A DNA stretch of 49,261 bases from a virus. Positions 41,311 to 47,350 of the stretch are shown here, piece by piece; the stretch's first letter is position 1, and each line of letters begins with the position of its first letter. The DNA is taken from positions 1 to 49,261 of the IMG/VR virus record IMGVR_UViG_3300031884_000036; one strand, written 5' to 3'. The position numbers and the translations under genes are program-made. A model generated the notes under the pieces. The model was not told the origin of the DNA. It did not search any database and was given only the letters and a program-made list of their open reading frames with translations.

Positions 41311-41613
41311 GAGGGAAATAGAGTTATATTAGGAGAAAAGTTGTGGGTGGGGAAAATTGTAAGAGAAGGGTAGTATGTGAATTCGGGTTCGTTTCTGGGT
41401 CATTCCACTTTTCCCCCAAAGTTAAGCTCACCTTTTGAAGTAGTAACACTGATAATACTAGGGCAAAGTGGCATGGTAAAGGAATTAGAAGTGTTACTGC
41501 ACTAACTAATAAGTAACACTTATGATTGTATATGTAGGCAGTTCTTTGAAAGTTTGCGGTTGGATGGGCGGTGGTAGTCATATCACTTGCGAAGTCTAAC
41601 ACGTTCCTTGTCT

Positions 41614-41701
41614 AGTTGTCAAATCACAAATTTGTGGGCGCTCTTAAAGTGTCTGCGAACGGTGTGGAATACCACACTGAAATTGCTAACCATTGACAAC
41701 T
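41614..41701 (+). promoter_or_regulatory. Nested inverted repeats before the 41706 gene
   Basis: Three inverted repeats are stacked. AGTTGTCAA (41614-41622) pairs with TTGACAACT (41693-41701). CACAAATTTGTG (41625-41636) is self-complementary. GTGTGG-AATA-CCACAC spans 41662-41677. The outer arm ends four bases before the ATG at 41706, so an RNA fold could gate translation; operator sites for a regulator are the alternative. Confidence 0.55.
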
Positions 41702-41705
41702 CATT

Positions 41706-42122
41706 ATGAATACGACAATCGAACAATCCGCGACGAACAAACAAGCAACCAAAGCCATTGACTTCGGCGGTGGGCGTTACAGCCCGCTCATGTCCGAGTC
41801 ATTCAAAGATGCGAAAATCATCTTTGGATTCAATGATGCTTCCGCCGAAAAGTTGGCGCGGCAGATTGGCTCTGATTTTGGTGCTGCAATGAATGGCACT
41901 ATTGCTGCCAGCAAAATCGGCAAAGCCTTGTCGAAAGACGGCAAGGTTACGTTGTCCGAGGCTGCGAAAGCGAAAGTGTCTGTCACGAACGCTTTGACGC
42001 TCATGCGCGTTATGGCCTATGCGAATGAAGCCGGTAAGTTTGGCTTCAGCCGCAATCAAACCAAATGGGCGTTTGATGAAGAAACCACCAAAGTCATTGA
42101 CTTGTTTGAAGTTGCCGATTAG
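41706..42122 (+). CDS. Unknown, probably highly expressed protein (138 aa)
   Basis: The product begins MNTTIEQSATNKQATKAIDFG and is mostly helical, with Ala/Lys-rich segments (NGTIAASKIGKALSKDGKVTLSEAAKAKVS). Codon use is GC-ending, like the capsid gene, suggesting high expression. It forms a single-gene unit: structured leader upstream, strong terminator downstream. An abundant early or middle protein (DNA-binding or host-takeover) is a reasonable guess, but no family is recognised. There is no Shine-Dalgarno; the start follows CAACTCATT. Confidence 0.78.
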   Translation: MNTTIEQSATNKQATKAIDFGGGRYSPLMSESFKDAKIIFGFNDASAEKLARQIGSDFGAAMNGTIAASKIGKALSKDGKVTLSEAAKAKVSVTNALTLMRVMAYANEAGKFGFSRNQTKWAFDEETTKVIDLFEVAD

Positions 42123-42128
42123 CAAACA

Positions 42129-42178
42129 AGAGTGTCCTAATCCTGAAACATGGGTTGGGACACTCTCCTTTTCATTTT
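42129..42178 (+). terminator. Rho-independent terminator of the 41706 gene
   Basis: AGAGTGTCC (42129-42137) pairs perfectly with GGACACTCT (42158-42166), with further partial pairing inside (TAATCC/GGGTTG). CCTTTTCATTTT follows. It begins seven bases after the stop codon. Confidence 0.88.
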
Positions 42179-42550
42179 CCACAATCCATTAGGAGAAACT
42201 GCGGTTGCTTAATCGCGAGAACTGGTAGTAATATCAGGTGCAATCAAAGTCCGTCTCAATAGCAAGTCCCACTCTAGAGCAAGCAAACCGCCTAGAGACT
42301 GAGCAAAAATAGGGTATGATTAGACGTATGCCGACAGTAACGTCCAAGGCAATTATTAAATGCCAACGCTTGACCAGTGGTGCGCTTCTGGCTGCACGCT
42401 TCAAGATGGTTAGTTGACCCTCAAATAAAAGAAGAATAAGGATGAGTCGTTGCCGTGGTGAATGTCCACGGACTGAAAGTAGAGACTATTAACTCTGCTT
42501 CCCTCTCTGCACGAAACTTCTCCCAATAAGTGTTATGCAAAGAATCAAAG

Positions 42551-42593
42551 TGGCCGGTAGTAGGAATAGGAAAATCTGACTTACTACCGGCCA
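42551..42593 (+). terminator. 12-bp perfect hairpin, candidate terminator
   Basis: TGGCCGGTAGTA (42551-42562) pairs perfectly with TACTACCGGCCA (42582-42593) and is followed by TCTTCTCTCC. This suggests that a transcript, possibly noncoding, ends here. Confidence 0.6.
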
Positions 42594-42952
42594 TCTTCTC
42601 TCCATGGTTATATCGTGGTTATATCCCAGTTGCCAGAACAAGCGACCAGTGTTATACTTCTACTATACTGTATTTTACTGGATATTTTACTCGCTAATTC
42701 TTATGCTGTTAAGTAGCTCATTAACCCTTAAGAAGGCACCATGCTCTGCTAACAAGGTTATACTTCCCATTATACCACCATACTCCGTTAAGTAGCCTTC
42801 ATTGGCTCTGTTCTTACGGAAGACTCGTTTTCAGCCTCTAACTCACATTTGTGCCACCTTCTCCCCTTCTAGAAGTGGCATTATATAAGTCAGGTATAAG
42901 TGTAAGTTATACTAGATATTATACTTTTTTGTCATGAGCTATGTTTTAGCCT

Positions 42953-43030
42953 CCATTATATATACCCTATATAATATATAATATATATATTTATATTCAT
43001 ATATGTATATAATAATAAATATAATTTATA
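42953..43030. other. Extreme AT-rich tract (possible DNA-unwinding element)
   Basis: From 42961 to 43030 only about five of seventy bases are G or C, with long TATA/ATAT runs. Such a tract melts easily and is bordered by TTATACT boxes. It is either an origin unwinding element or a strong UP-element/promoter region. Confidence 0.55.
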
Positions 43031-43031
43031 G

Positions 43032-43050
43032 TTATACTCCGTTAGTATAA
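43032..43050. promoter_or_regulatory. Palindrome TTATACT-N5-AGTATAA, second copy
   Basis: The arms and spacer length match 3748-3766 and 46475-46493; only the spacer bases differ (CCGTT). It lies 60 bases upstream of the 43110 gene. The right arm extends to AGTATAAT, a good -10 hexamer, so the palindrome may be an operator over a vegetative promoter. Confidence 0.6.
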
Positions 43051-43109
43051 TCTTTAACTTTCCCACACACTTAACCAACAAATCAACCAGAAAACAGGCA
43101 ACAAATCAC

Positions 43110-43316
43110 ATGACCACTCACGAATTTACCCAGTTACGAAGATGGGAACTAGGCAGACAGCGGTTTAATAGTTTCCGTTCGTCAGTTACTAGCAGACGTA
43201 GTGCAAAACATCCAACAGTAGGAAAAGTTTATAAAGATTCCAGAGTAACTTCTGAAGTAGGACTGGAACGCGTATTTAATAAACCGGGATGGGTTAAAGC
43301 GGCACAGGTAGCCTAA
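43110..43316 (+). CDS. Small basic unknown protein (68 aa)
   Basis: The product (MTTHEFTQLRRWELGRQRFNSFRSS...) is Arg/Ser-rich and basic, suggesting nucleic-acid binding. It is the first gene after the AT-rich region and the palindrome at 43032, likely transcribed from a promoter there. The ATG follows CAACAAATCAC, no Shine-Dalgarno. It is followed 13 bases later by another small gene. No family recognised. Confidence 0.65.
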   Translation: MTTHEFTQLRRWELGRQRFNSFRSSVTSRRSAKHPTVGKVYKDSRVTSEVGLERVFNKPGWVKAAQVA

Positions 43317-43329
43317 CTAACAAACTATT

Positions 43330-43533
43330 ATGCCAAAAAGAATCCCTCACAGTACTCCAGACTCGCTGAATCGCGCCACAATGCATGATGCAGCACTGGA
43401 GTTTAACAATTTCGCAACAACACCTGAACAGCGTGTCGAACGCTTACTACAAATCCGCAGTTACTACGAAGGTTATTGTGATGCTTCCGGTTGGGAAAAG
43501 ACAGAAGCAGTTATCACATTTCTTTCGCGTTAA
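43330..43533 (+). CDS. Small unknown protein (67 aa)
   Basis: The product starts MPKRIPHSTPDSLNRATMHD and is mainly helical (FATTPEQRVERLLQIRSYYEGY). It follows the 43110 gene by 13 bases and probably shares its transcript. A GC-rich stem (about 43553-43572) follows the stop. No family recognised. Confidence 0.65.
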   Translation: MPKRIPHSTPDSLNRATMHDAALEFNNFATTPEQRVERLLQIRSYYEGYCDASGWEKTEAVITFLSR

Positions 43534-43552
43534 GTTCAAACCGAGAAGGCTA

Positions 43553-43572
43553 GCGGAGCGCGAAGCGCGGAG
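43553..43572. repeat. Short GC-rich repeat/stem after the 43330 gene
   Basis: GCGGAGCG occurs twice around CGAAGC, and GCGC-GAA-GCGC can form a small stem. It stands out from the AT-rich surroundings. It is possibly a transcript 3'-end structure; no T run follows. Confidence 0.4.
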
Positions 43573-43661
43573 CGAACCAGTGGTCAGTCTAACCAGTGCA
43601 ACCATCTTAACCACTACTATTACCAACATTTTCAAGTTTAACATCACAAAGGAGTAATACT

Positions 43662-43784
43662 ATGCAAACATTTCTAGCTTCCCATCGTCTTGGTCGTTGT
43701 CTATTACACCTATGCTGTATTCTGCTTTCTGGTCATGTTTCATACCATTGGCAACATATAACTTCCGAGTTCTGGAAACATTGA
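43662..43784 (+). CDS. Doubtful small ORF (40 aa) with a good Shine-Dalgarno
   Basis: An ATG at 43662 follows AAAGGAGTAATACT, one of the best ribosome-binding sequences in the window. It opens a 40-codon frame (MQTFLASHRLGRCLLHLCC...). The first residues (MQTFL) resemble the start of the glycosylase gene at 44562 (MQTFLPY), hinting that this is a decayed relative of that gene's 5' end or a translational leader. The rest has many Cys/His and does not look like a natural protein. It ends 8 bases before a sigma-54 promoter. The opposite strand also has an open frame here. Confidence 0.3.
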   Translation: MQTFLASHRLGRCLLHLCCILLSGHVSYHWQHITSEFWKH

Positions 43785-43791
43785 CATTGGT

Positions 43792-43806
43792 TGGCATGAA
43801 ACTTGC
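43792..43806 (+). promoter_or_regulatory. Sigma-54 promoter of the 43828 gene
   Basis: TGGCATG-AAAC-TTGC, extended to TTGCTATGTATAAT, closely fits the consensus. The predicted start is near 43818, ten bases before the ATG at 43828. Confidence 0.83.
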
Positions 43807-43827
43807 TATGTATAATCCCAATATAAC

Positions 43828-44106
43828 ATGATAACCATTGACAATATCGCGAATGTCATCTGGAAAGTTGAGGGCGGAACTAACACAGTCCATCCATACG
43901 GTATCTTACAGCACTTTCAACACACAACTCCTCGCCAAGCTTGTATCAATACTATTAAACACGCTTTACACGACTACAAACTACACACAATTGACCGAAC
44001 TTTCATCTATTTTCTTGCGGATAGATATTGTCCATCCTCGGCAGACAAACAAGGTAACATTAACTGGAAAGTAAACATGGTTAGAATCCTGAACATTCCT
44101 AAATAA
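43828..44106 (+). CDS. Small conserved protein with EGG...HPYGIL...RYCP signature, lysin candidate (92 aa)
   Basis: The product begins MITIDNIANVIWKVEGGTNTVHPYGIL and later has a cysteine-containing CINTIKHAL helix, IYFLADRYCPSSAD and NWKVNMVRIL. I recognise the pattern (E-G-G near the N-terminus, HPYGI, FLADRYCP, N-x-x-W) from a family of short phage and bacterial proteins usually called hypothetical. The early Glu-Gly-Gly and helical layout are reminiscent of lysozyme-like lytic transglycosylases. It has its own sigma-54 promoter, hence probably late expression, and no other endolysin is recognisable in the genome. Enzymatic function is an inference. Confidence 0.72.
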   Translation: MITIDNIANVIWKVEGGTNTVHPYGILQHFQHTTPRQACINTIKHALHDYKLHTIDRTFIYFLADRYCPSSADKQGNINWKVNMVRILNIPK

Positions 44107-44113
44107 CGTCATT

Positions 44114-44293
44114 ATGGCAAAACTAAATTTGCAGCCTGAACAACGCGTTGTAAACGGTAAGACCATTAACTTCTACTCTCTTACCCAGTTAGAAGCAATA
44201 ACTCCGCCAGAACAACGTCTCCCAGAACAGCGTAAAGAGCAAAGCTACGCATCTAGTGGGACTAAATTAACGACACATTTCGTCAGAGATTAA
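44114..44293 (+). CDS. Small unknown protein (59 aa)
   Basis: The product begins MAKLNLQPEQRVVNGKTINF and is Gln/Glu/Arg-rich with an EQR motif repeated (PEQRV, PEQRL, PEQRK). It starts eight bases after the lysin candidate and likely shares its sigma-54 transcript. ATG after AACGTCATT. It could be a partner or regulator of the upstream product. No family recognised. Confidence 0.62.
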   Translation: MAKLNLQPEQRVVNGKTINFYSLTQLEAITPPEQRLPEQRKEQSYASSGTKLTTHFVRD

Positions 44294-44396
44294 CCAATTT
44301 GCAGGATGGCAACCAATCGTAATCCGATTGCACTTAACTAACACTCATCGCAGGCTTGATTGGCTTGTTTTGTTAGTATGAAGCAGATGTTCAGTT

Positions 44397-44436
44397 TGAC
44401 AGGAATATATTCAACTTAATCACTTGAGTCCTGTCA
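44397..44436 (+). other. Inverted repeat TGACAGGA/TCCTGTCA
   Basis: The 8-base arms TGACAGGA (44397-44404) and TCCTGTCA (44429-44436) are perfectly complementary around a 24-base AT-rich spacer, in the gap before the glycosylase gene. It is a possible operator or transcript stem. Confidence 0.4.
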
Positions 44437-44463
44437 TTGTAACAGATGTTGCCACCAATTTTG

Positions 44464-44531
44464 GATACTAGGTAATTGAGTAATCGAGGAGAATATTCTC
44501 CAATGACACCAAAGATTACCTAGTATCTTTT
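44464..44531 (+). terminator. Two-tier hairpin before the glycosylase gene
   Basis: GATACTAGGTAAT (44464-44476) pairs perfectly with ATTACCTAGTATC (44515-44527), followed by TTTTC. Within the loop lies a second perfect palindrome, GGAGAATATTCTCC (44488-44501). It probably ends the 43828-44293 transcript, but the size and nesting also suit a structured leader of the 44562 gene. Confidence 0.65.
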
Positions 44532-44561
44532 CAAATTTCCCATTGTAACAACACTTAAATA

Positions 44562-44981
44562 ATGCAAACTTTCCTTCCCTATCCTGACTTCGCTGCTAGT
44601 GCAGCCTGTCTTGACAACAAACGTCTTGGCAAACAACGAGTTGAGTGTTTGCAGATACTTAAAGCGTTAAGTGATGAAACTTATGGTTGGCAGAATCACC
44701 CTGCGGTTGAAATGTGGTGTATCTACAAACGCCCATTATTAAATTACGGAAAAGCGATATGTGCCGAATGGTTAAAAAGAGGATATAAGGATACTTGTTA
44801 CGGTAAAATGGTAGTATTATTGGATGAATTTGACATCGTCTATTACAGAAAACCAACTTGGTTAGGCAACTCTGCTTTCCACGCTAGTCACCGCTCTAAC
44901 CTCCTACGAAAAGACCCTATTCACTATGGTCAATTCGGCTGGACTGAACCTAACAATCTACCTTATGTGTGGCCTGTATAA
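44562..44981 (+). CDS. Pyrimidine-dimer DNA glycosylase-like protein (MSMEG_6728 type)
   Basis: The 139-residue product begins MQTFLPYPDFAASAACLDNK, then RLGKQRVECLQILKAL, YGWQNHPAVEMW and a YGKAICAEWLKRGYKDT segment. This is the characteristic sequence of short bacterial/phage proteins annotated as pyrimidine-dimer glycosylases related to T4 endonuclease V. The HASHRSNLLRKDPIHYGQFGW end is also typical. The expected role is excision of UV-induced pyrimidine dimers from phage DNA; biochemical evidence for this branch is thin as far as I know. The ATG follows CACTTAAATA. Confidence 0.85.
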   Translation: MQTFLPYPDFAASAACLDNKRLGKQRVECLQILKALSDETYGWQNHPAVEMWCIYKRPLLNYGKAICAEWLKRGYKDTCYGKMVVLLDEFDIVYYRKPTWLGNSAFHASHRSNLLRKDPIHYGQFGWTEPNNLPYVWPV

Positions 44982-45394
44982 AAGAAAGAAGCGAACAACC
45001 AAACTACGATAAGCATGTAAAACGTATGATTGAAATTTATAAATACTCCTACACTAACACCCAACTGAAACAAGCTCTGGCGAAGATGTTGCCGGAGAAA
45101 GTAACAATGCGCGACAGCTATCTGACAGAACAATTTGTCCGAATAACAACACCAAACAAAGAAACTCTTTGTTGGAATGAATCACTTGGTGGTAAAATTT
45201 CTGCACCTGTTCTCGACACCGAACTCTTGCATCTTTGCTGGTTAATGGAGGAGACACTCCCTGAACTTCAGGCTCTACACTATAATGATATGCTTAATAC
45301 ATATCTGACCACACAGAACTACTACAAACAATATCACGCCACATGGCAACAACGCGTCATTGCCCTGTGCAAAGTGAAAGGAATTGAGATATGA
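44969..45394 (+). CDS. Unknown protein (141 aa)
   Basis: The start is uncertain. A GTG at 44969 overlaps the glycosylase end by 13 bases and gives 141 residues; an ATG at 45027 gives 122 (MIEIYKYSYTNTQLKQ...). The body is helical with Trp/Cys/Tyr-rich segments (WNESLGGKISAPVLDTELLHLCWLMEETLPEL) and an EYNMT-free, mostly polar C-terminus ending KVKGIEI. No family recognised. It ends in an ATGA overlap with the next gene, so it belongs to a run of coupled accessory genes. Confidence 0.68.
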   Translation: MACIKERSEQPNYDKHVKRMIEIYKYSYTNTQLKQALAKMLPEKVTMRDSYLTEQFVRITTPNKETLCWNESLGGKISAPVLDTELLHLCWLMEETLPELQALHYNDMLNTYLTTQNYYKQYHATWQQRVIALCKVKGIEI

Positions 45395-45615
45395 AAATTA
45401 ACAGAACAATAGTCCGAGAAATGTTAACCATTAATGTTCAAGTTGCAAAATACTTGAACAAGATGGCAAAGCAACATGGTCATTTAGACGAACCAGATAT
45501 GGTTCTCTTTAACGACGCACAGCGCAAAATGAAATTTCTGGCAAAGACCTACCAAGAAGAATGGACAGTTTTCCAGTCACGCAACAAACAAACCAATGAA
45601 ATAGAACAACTATGA
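45391..45615 (+). CDS. Small unknown protein (74 aa)
   Basis: Starts and ends in ATGA overlaps. The product (MKINRTIVREMLTINVQVAK...) is helical and basic/acidic mixed, with MAKQHGHLDEPDMVLFND in the middle. Co-translation with neighbours is likely. No motif recognised. Confidence 0.65.
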   Translation: MKINRTIVREMLTINVQVAKYLNKMAKQHGHLDEPDMVLFNDAQRKMKFLAKTYQEEWTVFQSRNKQTNEIEQL

Positions 45616-45788
45616 AAACAAGAAAAGCCTTCATCAACATGCTTGGCAAAGAACCATTTATCCTTCCTATTGTAGAAGAAGGTTCACATGGATTTCTTTG
45701 TCGCACTAGCCCTAACGATGGGCCAGCAACAGAGTGGTTTCCGTTTAACTCTAACAACACTACCTGCCATGAAATCCAAGATAACTAA
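45612..45788 (+). CDS. Small unknown protein (58 aa)
   Basis: The product begins MKTRKAFINMLGKEPFILPI and continues with a beta-rich segment (GSHGFLCRTSPNDGP). The ATG overlaps the upstream stop (ATGA at 45612) and the 3' end overlaps the following gene by 20 bases. An alternative long frame across this stretch (from 45688) conflicts and is less likely. No family recognised. Confidence 0.6.
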   Translation: MKTRKAFINMLGKEPFILPIVEEGSHGFLCRTSPNDGPATEWFPFNSNNTTCHEIQDN

Positions 45789-46023
45789 ACAGAAGTGGTT
45801 CGTCGAGAACTATGGACAACCGTTGGCGGAGTCACAAATGCTCTATCAGAAGCAGGGTGAATTCTTTCGTGCTAGTGCAACAGCCAATGAACGCTGTGGT
45901 CATAGCTATGGTCATAGCTTTGCAAGAGCTTCATTCTTTATTGGTAACAAACCGGACAATCCTATTCAACCCATCACCGAAATGCAAGCCAAAGTATTCT
46001 GGCCAAACCTAACGAAAGACTAA
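45769..46023 (+). CDS. Unknown protein (84 aa)
   Basis: The product begins MKSKITKQKWFVENYGQPLA. It contains FFRASATANERCGHSYGHSFARASFF with Cys/His residues that might bind metal (only one Cys and two His close by, so this is weak). The ATG at 45769 was chosen because it starts the protein-like region; the frame is open further upstream. It ends four bases before the next ATG. No family recognised. Confidence 0.6.
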   Translation: MKSKITKQKWFVENYGQPLAESQMLYQKQGEFFRASATANERCGHSYGHSFARASFFIGNKPDNPIQPITEMQAKVFWPNLTKD

Positions 46024-46027
46024 CACT

Positions 46028-46270
46028 ATGGAACAAGCTAAACTAAGAGGCACTCTTGAACAACGAGCTACTCTGGCATCACGACGTAACGAACAACTAT
46101 TGCGTGACATTGAGGACAAACCGGAACTCAAGAAGTATGCCGCTCAACATTCTCTACAACGCTTAGCCGCTAAACTTGTGGCAGCGCAACTGACTCCATC
46201 CATGCTAGCAATTCAAGTTGCTGTTGAACTAGAGGCGCGGCAGCATAACCCCGATGCGAGGAAGGACTAA
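46028..46270 (+). CDS. Unknown helical protein (80 aa)
   Basis: The product begins MEQAKLRGTLEQRATLASRR and is Ala/Gln/Arg-rich, almost entirely helical (ELKKYAAQHSLQRLAAKLVAAQL). It follows the 45769 gene by 4 bases. It is probably a small helical-bundle protein; no family recognised. Confidence 0.65.
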   Translation: MEQAKLRGTLEQRATLASRRNEQLLRDIEDKPELKKYAAQHSLQRLAAKLVAAQLTPSMLAIQVAVELEARQHNPDARKD

Positions 46271-46271
46271 T

Positions 46272-46451
46272 ATGAAAGCAACCAAAGTAATACTAACCAT
46301 TAAAGTGGAAGTATTATCCGTTCAATCTGCGCCAGCACTTCTGGGAAAAGTCATAGGTAGTTTACAAGATGAATTCCAGAACGGGCAACTGGTTGCAGAT
46401 GATGGTGATACTGTCACGTGGTCAACGAAGCAGGAGCCAGTTACTATTTGA
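46272..46451 (+). CDS. Small unknown protein (59 aa)
   Basis: The product begins MKATKVILTIKVEVLSVQSA, a beta-rich small domain resembling the plan of the 58-aa protein at 2194. A GAGGAAGGA sequence lies 5-13 bases upstream, a clear ribosome-binding site, and the start is one base after the preceding stop. It is the last gene before the third palindrome and the fifth sigma-54 promoter. No family recognised. Confidence 0.65.
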   Translation: MKATKVILTIKVEVLSVQSAPALLGKVIGSLQDEFQNGQLVADDGDTVTWSTKQEPVTI

Positions 46452-46474
46452 TGTAACCAACCATTATACTTCCA

Positions 46475-46493
46475 TTATACTTTAGTAGTATAA
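46475..46493. promoter_or_regulatory. Palindrome TTATACT-N5-AGTATAA, third copy
   Basis: Identical arms to the copies at 3748 and 43032. A further TTATACT box lies 11 bases upstream (46464-46470), about one helical turn away. The centre is about 43 bases ahead of the predicted sigma-54 start, and the right arm extends into TATAAT. It is a candidate operator or activator site. Confidence 0.62.
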
Positions 46494-46500
46494 TGTTTGT

Positions 46501-46515
46501 TGGCATGGAAATTGC
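46501..46515 (+). promoter_or_regulatory. Sigma-54 promoter of the 46712 gene
   Basis: TGGCATG-GAAA-TTGC, extended to TTGCTATATAGAAT, closely fits the consensus. The predicted start is near 46527, with a ~185-base leader to the ATG at 46712. A small hairpin (AAGTTC-TTGAG-GAACTT, 46631-46647) lies in the leader. Confidence 0.85.
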
Positions 46516-46711
46516 TATATAGAATCTCCCTCTGCGGAAGCAGAAGCACACTTTGTTTGCAAGTAAGTAGTGGTCGAGTAAGCCACAACTGCACGCGTGC
46601 AAATGAAAACAGCAAGCTAGATAGTTGTTTAAGTTCTTGAGGAACTTGTTTGGTCTGTCTAGGCATTGCTGTCCAACACAAACAAAACAAACGTAGAAAG
46701 CAAAGTAAGTT

Positions 46712-47272
46712 ATGTCCGAAAATACTAAACAAGAGCCGATTGCTCGCCAATATAACATCAGCGTCACTCGTAACGATGTGACTCTGTCAAATGAAATCAT
46801 CCCGTTCAAGCGTCTGAAAGGTGACAAAGCGAACACCTTCTATCCGGCGATTGATTTGACCCTTGAGAACAAGGATAAGGTGTTCAAGTGGTTGGGTGAT
46901 GGCAACCTCATCAACATCGTGCGCAAGGCTCTCAAGTCTACCGCTCAGTCCATTGCTGCTGACAGCATTGACGCTGACGGTCGCTTTGATGAAGCGTTGT
47001 TCGCGAAGTATCTCACTGACTTCTCGTCTGCTGGCTTGAAGCTCAAGGAGATTAACGACCTCATTGACGAGTTGCAGGCTCTGGCCATTCAGATGATTGA
47101 GAAGGGTCATGCTGTCATTGACGGCGTCAAGCAGGAAGCTATCGTTGATGGTAAGTTCAGCCCCGCGCTGATGAAGCTCAACGATGACATTCGCGCTTAC
47201 CGTCAAATGAGGGAAGATAAGCAACGCACGCCTAAAAAGGAGGAAGAGGAAGTTCCTTCTGTTGCGGCGTAA
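46712..47272 (+). CDS. Unknown, probably abundant protein (186 aa), sigma-54-driven
   Basis: The product begins MSENTKQEPIARQYNISVTR. A beta-like N-terminus is followed by helices (VFKWLGDGNLINIVRKALKST, residues ~52-75; LIDELQALAIQMIEKG) and a Lys/Glu-rich tail (KEEEEVPSVAA). Codon use is strongly GC-ending, like the capsid gene, so high expression is likely. It has its own sigma-54 promoter, long leader and a following hairpin, i.e. an independent late unit. The acidic tail could suggest a DNA mimic or an SSB-like interaction tail, but no family is recognised. Confidence 0.78.
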   Translation: MSENTKQEPIARQYNISVTRNDVTLSNEIIPFKRLKGDKANTFYPAIDLTLENKDKVFKWLGDGNLINIVRKALKSTAQSIAADSIDADGRFDEALFAKYLTDFSSAGLKLKEINDLIDELQALAIQMIEKGHAVIDGVKQEAIVDGKFSPALMKLNDDIRAYRQMREDKQRTPKKEEEEVPSVAA

Positions 47273-47290
47273 GTGGTTGCCGGTTAAAGT

Positions 47291-47323
47291 CTCCTGCTGT
47301 GATATTGGTTATTGCAGCAGGAG
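47291..47323 (+). terminator. Hairpin after the 46712 gene
   Basis: CTCCTGCTG (47291-47299) pairs perfectly with CAGCAGGAG (47315-47323), followed by CATTTAGCTT. It is a probable transcription end for the sigma-54 unit, though the T tract is short. Confidence 0.6.
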
Positions 47324-47350
47324 CATTTAGCTTATAACCATTCTTTACAA

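Larger units (their letters stand above)
41282..41705. other. Divergent intergenic region (424 bp)
   Basis: It separates the minus-strand structural operon from the plus-strand accessory region. It contains the minus-strand sigma-54 promoter (41296-41310) and, near the plus-strand gene at 41706, a set of inverted repeats (see 41614-41701). A 92-codon minus-strand frame at 41324-41602 lies here but looks non-coding (see rejected items). The middle (41320-41600) shows no other recognisable element. Confidence 0.6.
42180..43109. other. 930-bp noncoding region: hairpins, TTATACT boxes and AT-rich tract (candidate origin/control region)
   Basis: No convincing gene. Contents in order: a short stem CCGTGG-N7-CCACGG (42453-42471), then a strong hairpin (42551-42593). 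At least five TTATACT boxes follow between ~42654 and 43038; two of them, at 42907 and 42919, are 12 bases apart. A tract of about 93% A+T lies at 42961-43030, with a full TTATACT-N5-AGTATAA palindrome at its right edge. Repeated boxes next to a melting-prone tract resemble a replication origin or a multi-site control region. The stretch 42190-42440 could be a structured RNA, but matches no family I recognise. Confidence 0.55.

Noticed and set aside
41324-41602. 92-codon minus-strand frame in the divergent intergenic region
   Set aside because: It lies upstream of the structural sigma-54 promoter, has unusual residue composition (many Thr/Leu/Pro runs) and no initiation signal; probably chance.
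41660-41690. Possible sixth sigma-54 site ahead of the 41706 gene (ACTGAAATTGCTAAC)
   Set aside because: The -12 part and TTGCTA extension are present, but the invariant GG of the -24 element is replaced by CC at the required spacing.
43660-43893. 77-codon minus-strand frame opposite the 43662 ORF and the 43792 promoter
   Set aside because: Its C-terminal half reads plausibly as protein, but it would run against the transcription direction of all genes around it and overlaps both a good sigma-54 promoter and the start of the 43828 gene. Kept only as a caution.
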